Assembly: GCF_031538885.1 (NCBI RefSeq)
Contig: NZ_JAVKLW010000053.1
Location: forward strand, 41,265-105,264
Source of the DNA: Limnohabitans sp031538885
GTDB lineage: Bacteria; Pseudomonadota; Gammaproteobacteria; Burkholderiales; Burkholderiaceae_C
Reading direction: 5' to 3'
Length of the DNA stretch: 64,000 bases
Part shown: positions 59,998-64,000 of the stretch, piece by piece
Layout of the letters: each line of letters starts with the position of its first letter
How positions within the stretch are numbered: the stretch's first letter is position 1
The notes under the pieces: model-generated
The model's database searches: none
Seen by the model: only the letters and a program-made list of their open reading frames with translations
What the model was told of the DNA's origin: nothing
Made by a program: the position numbers and the translations under genes

Positions 59998-60648
59998 ATG
60001 ATTGATGCAAATACCCCCAACATTGACCCCGCGAACAAAGGTAGCCTTGCAGGGATGATGCGCGAGGTGCTGACCGCTTGGCTGCGCGGTGAGGTGGATG
60101 ACTGCCTGCCCGCCAAGGTGGTGAGCTACGACCGTGCCAAAAACCGCGCCAGTGTGCAAATTTTGGTGAATGTGGTGGGTACGAGCGGGGAGGTTATCCC
60201 TCGTGCCGTGGTGCAGTCTGTGCCCGTGTTCACGTACTCGGGCGGTGGATTTGTCATCAATTTCCCGTGTAAAGCAGGCGACCACGGATGGCTCAAAGCC
60301 GCCGACCGAGATACCAGTCTGCACCTGCAAAACGGGCAAGCAGCCAAGCCAAACACCAAGCGACTGCACAGCTTTGAGGACGGGTTGTTTATGCCCGACA
60401 TGATTCAGGGTTATACGATTTCTGGCGAAGACGCGGGCAGCTTGGTCATCCAAAACGTTGCGGGAACTGTGCGAGTAGCGATAAGCGACACAGCCATCAA
60501 GCTGACGGCTGGAAGCGCATCGGTAACCGTAAAGGACGGGCATGTTGACATTGCTGGCCAGCTAACAAACAACGGCGTGAATATCGGCAGCATGCACCAC
60601 CACGGCGGCGTCCAAACTGGCACAGGCAACACGGGAGGCCCAGCTTGA
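59998..60648 (+). CDS. Baseplate spike (Gp138 N-terminal / gpV-like)
   Basis: 216 residues. CLPAKVVSYDRAKNRASVQI, VVQSVPVFTYSGGGFVINFP, GWLKAADRD fits the Gp138 OB-fold. A beta-helical C-terminus ends with HHHGGVQTGTGNTGGPA, the metal-binding tip pattern. Overlap ATGA with next. Confidence 0.88.
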   Translation: MIDANTPNIDPANKGSLAGMMREVLTAWLRGEVDDCLPAKVVSYDRAKNRASVQILVNVVGTSGEVIPRAVVQSVPVFTYSGGGFVINFPCKAGDHGWLKAADRDTSLHLQNGQAAKPNTKRLHSFEDGLFMPDMIQGYTISGEDAGSLVIQNVAGTVRVAISDTAIKLTAGSASVTVKDGHVDIAGQLTNNGVNIGSMHHHGGVQTGTGNTGGPA

Positions 60649-60986
60649 AAACCATCACCATCGACAGCAACAACGACATGTTTGTGGTTGCCAAAAATTT
60701 ACAAATCAGCACGGGCCTACAAGCGTGCATGGAGGTTTGCAAGCAAACCATGCTCACCGTGTTTGGTGAGCTGATGTTCCACGCAGAGAGTGGGACGCCT
60801 TATTTCGACATCGTTTTCAACGGGCGGCCAAACCTTGTGGCGTTTCGAAGCATCACAGAAAAAGCGCTGCTTGAAGTGGATGGCGTGACAGGAATCGGCA
60901 ATTTGGTTGCCTCTGTGAGCGGCGACCAACTGAGCTACTCGGTTGAAATCTCAACAATTTACGGAACAGCGACCTTAGCATCATGA
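60645..60986 (+). CDS. Gp25-like baseplate wedge protein
   Basis: 113 residues; CKQTMLTVFGELMFHAESGT, YFDIVFNGRPNLVAFRSITE, EVDGVTGIGNLVASVSG. Matches the gpW/gp25-type wedge in size, pattern and position before gpJ. ATGA overlap. Confidence 0.8.
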   Translation: MKTITIDSNNDMFVVAKNLQISTGLQACMEVCKQTMLTVFGELMFHAESGTPYFDIVFNGRPNLVAFRSITEKALLEVDGVTGIGNLVASVSGDQLSYSVEISTIYGTATLAS

Positions 60987-62176
60987 GTTACGACTACATC
61001 AACTCAACGGGAACGGTGCAAGCCGATACCTCTGACACGCTTGCAACGATCAAGGCGGAATGGCAGCGCATCTTTGGGCAAGACCTGGATTTGTCACCCC
61101 AAACACCCCAAGGAATGATGATGGCGGCGCAAGCTATCGGGCGCGACACGATTTTGAAAAATAATGCAGCGGTCGCAAATCAAATCAACCCCAACCTTGC
61201 AGGCGGCGTGTTTTTGGACGACATCTGCGCACTGACTGGGATGCAACGCATTGCGCAAGCATTCACGCAGGTGACATGCACAGTGGCGGGTGTAGAAGGC
61301 ACCGTGATTGCCAAAGGAAAAAAAGCAGCAGACGCGAACGGCAACCAATACCAAGCAGCAGCAGACATCACCCTGAGCGGACCAACTACATCGCAATGGC
61401 TTGCAGTGAACGCTGGCGCACTGGCTTGCCCCGCTGGCACGTTGACGCAAATTGTGGATGGTGTGCTGGGGTGGGAGACCATCACAAACCCCGTGGACGG
61501 CGTTGTGGGTTATGCCCAGCAGTCGGATGCCTCAGTGCGAAATTTGCGCCGCAAAACACTGGCATTGCAGGGCAGTGGCACGGCCATCTCTGTAAGCTCT
61601 GCACTGTGGGCACTACCCAACGTGCAAAGCGCACTCGTTCTTGAAAACGCAAGCAGCGCACCCGCAGTGGTGCAAGGCGTGTCGATGACGCGTAATTCAA
61701 TTTGTTGCATCGTCAATGGCGGACTTGATGCGGACGTTGCCAACACAATCTTGACGAAAAAATCTGGCGGCTGTGGCACATCATTTACTTGCCCTGTGGC
61801 CACCACCACGGTGAACGTTTCGGCGGTCGGTGGTCAAATTGTGCCCATCAACTTTTGCAGGGCATCTCAGGTGCCCGTCCAAATCGAAATCACAGTACCC
61901 AAGAACAGTAAATCAACCATCCAGTCCGATATTCTCTATGCAGTGGCACAGTACGCCTCGGGCAACGTGGACGGGCAGGATGGTTTTATTTTGGGCGCAT
62001 CCGTGTCGCCCTATGAGCTGGCGGCGGCAGTAAGCGCACAGATACCAGGTGTTTACATCGCCAACTGCCGCCTGACACGGGTGAGCAACAACGCGCTGAC
62101 AAATTCCACGGTCGCCATCAATCCATGGGAAGTGGCAATCACAAGCGATGGTCTCGTCAATGTGGTGCTGAAATGA
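60983..62176 (+). CDS. Baseplate J-like protein
   Basis: 397 residues. LDLSPQTPQGMMMAAQAIGR, GGVFLDDICALTGMQR, QSDASVRNLRRKTLALQGSG, then SPYELAAAVSAQIPGVYIAN. Baseplate_J family. ATGA overlap with gpI-like gene. Confidence 0.93.
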   Translation: MSYDYINSTGTVQADTSDTLATIKAEWQRIFGQDLDLSPQTPQGMMMAAQAIGRDTILKNNAAVANQINPNLAGGVFLDDICALTGMQRIAQAFTQVTCTVAGVEGTVIAKGKKAADANGNQYQAAADITLSGPTTSQWLAVNAGALACPAGTLTQIVDGVLGWETITNPVDGVVGYAQQSDASVRNLRRKTLALQGSGTAISVSSALWALPNVQSALVLENASSAPAVVQGVSMTRNSICCIVNGGLDADVANTILTKKSGGCGTSFTCPVATTTVNVSAVGGQIVPINFCRASQVPVQIEITVPKNSKSTIQSDILYAVAQYASGNVDGQDGFILGASVSPYELAAAVSAQIPGVYIANCRLTRVSNNALTNSTVAINPWEVAITSDGLVNVVLK

Positions 62177-62832
62177 ATGTGCAAACCGCAGGGCAGCTAG
62201 ACCCCTTAAATCTGGCATTGCTATGGCAGCACAGCAATGCACCTAACCGTGCCGCCTTGATTGCCGCAGAGCAAGCTTGGCTTGACAAGTTTGGGACAGG
62301 CTTTTGGAGTGATTGGCAGCGGGATGTGTTTAACCTTGCGACAGCCAATGAGTTTGGCTTGTCGGTTTGGTCTGCAATTCTTGATGTCAACCTTGGTCTT
62401 AAAACGACAGGGTCACCTAGCCCCTCGACCAATTTTGGTGTTGGCGCAAGTTGGCAAAATTTTGGCAGAGGCAACTTTTTCGCAACGTCAAGCGGAGGTG
62501 TTGCCACACTCTCGACGGATGAGCGCAGACTAATTTTGCAACTTCGGTATTTCCAACTTACATCACGGGCCTCGGTTTCTGAAATTGGTCAATTTGTCAC
62601 CAAATTGTTTGGCGGCAATGCACGCATCCTTGACCCACAAAACATGTCCGATATGACGCTGTACCTTGGGTTCCAGCCTTTTAGCGCCCTGCTAAGTGTG
62701 CTGCACGACTTTGACTTGTTGCCGAGACCCGCAGGCGTGGGCATCAAGGTGCGCGTGCAAACAGTTCCATTTTTTGGTTTTGGATTGTCGAACGGGAATT
62801 TCGGCAATAGCTTCGCGCCATCAAGCTGGTAA
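62173..62832 (+). CDS. DUF2612 (gpI-like) baseplate protein
   Basis: 219 residues. FGTGFWSDWQRDVFNLATANE, then SGVATLSTDERRLILQLRYF, ILDPQNMSDMTLYLGFQP fits DUF2612. Start at 62173 by the ATGA overlap; the longer reading from 62125 does not fit. Confidence 0.88.
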   Translation: MNVQTAGQLDPLNLALLWQHSNAPNRAALIAAEQAWLDKFGTGFWSDWQRDVFNLATANEFGLSVWSAILDVNLGLKTTGSPSPSTNFGVGASWQNFGRGNFFATSSGGVATLSTDERRLILQLRYFQLTSRASVSEIGQFVTKLFGGNARILDPQNMSDMTLYLGFQPFSALLSVLHDFDLLPRPAGVGIKVRVQTVPFFGFGLSNGNFGNSFAPSSW

Positions 62833-62854
62833 GCACGTAACACAAACTTCACAA

Positions 62855-62885
62855 ACCCGCCCAAGGCAACTTCGGCGGGTTTTTT
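62855..62885 (+). terminator. Terminator, TTCG type (copy 2)
   Basis: Identical over 31 bases to the copy at 43569-43599. Located between the gpI-like gene and the tail fibre gene, it would set fibre expression. Confidence 0.85.
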
Positions 62886-62910
62886 GTTGTCTGATTTTTA
62901 AGGAGAGTAA

Positions 62911-63741
62911 ATGAGCAAGATATTCACCACCCCATTTGCAAAAACGGGGGACAAAGTGGCAGTACCTGATGCTGTCGATACAAGCGGCGACGTGTCATAT
63001 GCCGAGGGATTCAACTTCAACTTTGAACGAAACCTCGCAACAGACCCGCTTGCAAAGCCAATCGGACGACAAAAGCTGAACCAGATTTTGAACGACATCA
63101 CCGATGCGCTGGGCGACGCTCAAACCGCTCTAACTGCCGTGGCGACAACTGGCGCATACGTGGCCGGAGGCACTTCGTTTGTGGCCACGCCTGCCAAGGC
63201 TCTGAGCACGCTCACCGGCGCTCGGTTGTCTTTGTTGTTTGGTGCCGATGGTGGCGCTGCGCCGACGATAAACACCAGCGGCCTTGGTGCAAAGTCCCTC
63301 AAGCAATACGGCGCGACTGGTGCAAAAGTGGCTGCGGTGATCGCAGCAAATCAACTCGCCGACATTGAATACGACGGCATTGATTTCGTCATTCTTGACC
63401 CGTTGCCTGCGTCGCTCGCATCGTTGGGATTCGCCGGTGCCAAGGCGACAAGTGGTTACCAAAAATTGCCAGGTGGTTTGATTATCCAATGGGGGGTGGC
63501 GGCGGCGGCGTCGAACAGTAGTGGTTATGCAGACGTGACCTTTCCAATTGCTTTCCCGGGCGCGGTGTTGTCTGTCTACGGGTTTTATTCAGCATCGGGC
63601 ACCACCGCTGGCGGTGGGTGCTTTTGCACGGCGGCCTCATCATTTGCGACAACAACAACATGCCGCATCTGGACATATTCGTCATCATTCTCGACCCCTT
63701 CTGGGGGTAATACCCCGTCTTATTTAGCGATTGGATATTGA
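62911..63741 (+). CDS. Tail fibre protein
   Basis: 276 residues. N-terminal attachment part (FAKTGDKVAVPDAVDTSGDV, GRQKLNQILNDITDALGDAQ), then an Ala/Gly/Thr-rich shaft, and a C-terminal receptor-binding tip of gp53-like type (YQKLPGGLIIQWGVAAA, FPIAFPGAVLSVYGF). Short for a fibre. Host range determinant. AGGAG six bases upstream of the ATG. Confidence 0.85.
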   Translation: MSKIFTTPFAKTGDKVAVPDAVDTSGDVSYAEGFNFNFERNLATDPLAKPIGRQKLNQILNDITDALGDAQTALTAVATTGAYVAGGTSFVATPAKALSTLTGARLSLLFGADGGAAPTINTSGLGAKSLKQYGATGAKVAAVIAANQLADIEYDGIDFVILDPLPASLASLGFAGAKATSGYQKLPGGLIIQWGVAAAASNSSGYADVTFPIAFPGAVLSVYGFYSASGTTAGGGCFCTAASSFATTTTCRIWTYSSSFSTPSGGNTPSYLAIGY

Positions 63742-63742
63742 A

Positions 63743-64000
63743 ATGAAATTCAGCAAAACTACGGGGTGCTTCTACCCTGACGACATCCAATACCCAATCC
63801 CGCCCGCAGACTTGATTTATTTAAATTTAGGCGAGTACAACGCGGCTATGTCACGCCCAGCAGGCGCGGTGCTTGATGTGCAGAATGGCAAACTAGTCAT
63901 CGTGCCCGCGCCCACGCCAACGCAAGCTGAGCTGCTCGTGCAAGCGCAAGCGGATGCACAAGCGCGTATCGCGGTCTACGCACAAAACAAACGCCAGCTC
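63743..64000 (+). CDS. Tail fibre assembly protein, 5' part (runs past window)
   Basis: 86 residues seen, no stop. MKFSKTTGCFYPDDIQYPIP then YNAAMSRPAGAVLDVQNGKL and LVIVPAPTPTQAELL match the fibre assembly chaperone family. The start overlaps the end of the fibre gene region by position only: its ATG is one base after the fibre stop. Confidence 0.85.
   Translation, partial: MKFSKTTGCFYPDDIQYPIPPADLIYLNLGEYNAAMSRPAGAVLDVQNGKLVIVPAPTPTQAELLVQAQADAQARIAVYAQNKRQL

Larger units (their letters stand above)
31163..64000. mobile_element. Temperate myophage (prophage), left part; right end outside window
   Basis: From the tRNA-Asp 3' end to the window end almost every gene is phage-type: tyrosine integrase, RecT and nuclease, CI/Cro/CII control region, replication proteins, packaging, head, contractile tail and baseplate, tail fibre. 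No host gene reappears. The left junction probably lies within or just after the tRNA-Asp T-arm; attR and the lysis genes must be further right. Structural genes look intact, but the early region carries several deletion scars. Confidence 0.95.

Overview
The window looks like a chromosomal segment of a betaproteobacterium of the Comamonadaceae (order Burkholderiales; Limnohabitans, Rhodoferax or a relative). It carries an integrated temperate myophage whose left end is at about 31.16 kb and whose right end lies beyond the window. The host assignment rests on gene order (ftsH-folP-glmM; folC-SPOR-cvpA-purF-metZ-gltX), on the style of the proteins, and on a fused diaphorase subunit of a soluble NAD-dependent formate dehydrogenase. 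No database search was possible.

Region 1 (1-31.16 kb) is host core genome. It holds the end of ftsH, then folP and glmM. A LysR regulator diverges from a formate dehydrogenase pair: FdsG-FdsB fused in one protein, then FdsA. A decayed purT remnant lies between fdsA and fbp. Next come pepN, prfB (with the RF2 autoregulatory +1 frameshift), a PagP-like barrel, an alpha/beta hydrolase divergent from an acyl-CoA synthetase, a Tas-like aldo-keto reductase, plsY, yajQ, murB, argG, ppnP, a glycine-zipper protein, and an ArsC/Spx-like protein. The rightward run folC-SPOR-cvpA-purF-metZ-gltX ends in three tRNA genes: Ala(GGC), Glu(TTC), Asp(GTC).

Region 2 (31.16-43.6 kb) is the early half of the prophage, laid out like a lambdoid control region. 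A leftward operon runs from PL (about 36.98 kb) through two unknown proteins, a Cas4/RecB-like nuclease, a CGxC/HNH-type protein, RecT, an RMF-like-domain protein, an ASCH-like protein and a DUF4224 protein to the tyrosine integrase beside tRNA-Asp. Two large inverted repeats and a small DUF4258/DUF2283/HTH toxin-antitoxin-like operon sit right of PL. Next come a deletion scar, the CI-like repressor, PR, Cro, CII, a YdaU-like replication protein and a DnaC-like loader. PL and PR are near-copies of each other.

Region 3 (43.6-64 kb) is the late region, all rightward: TerS, TerL, portal, MuF-like protein, a DUF2213 protein with an N-terminal toxin-related domain, decoration protein, DUF2184 capsid, connectors, a Rha-family insertion, DUF3383 sheath, tube, a frameshifted tail chaperone, tape measure, and a contractile-tail baseplate (Dit-like, plug, hub, Gp138-type spike, gp25-like, J, I/DUF2612). 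A tail fibre and the start of a fibre-assembly gene follow. Lysis genes and attR are not in the window. Several structural genes overlap by the 4-base ATGA arrangement, and intrinsic terminators with a TTCG tetraloop, some repeated word for word, punctuate the late region.

The most unusual items are the LPD3/PBECR-like domain at the N-terminus of the capsid-maturation protein, the twin PL/PR elements with a nearly leaderless cro, the paired inverted repeats next to a three-gene toxin-antitoxin-like operon, several deletion and fusion scars in the early region, a palindromic in-frame insertion in fdsA, and the purT relic.
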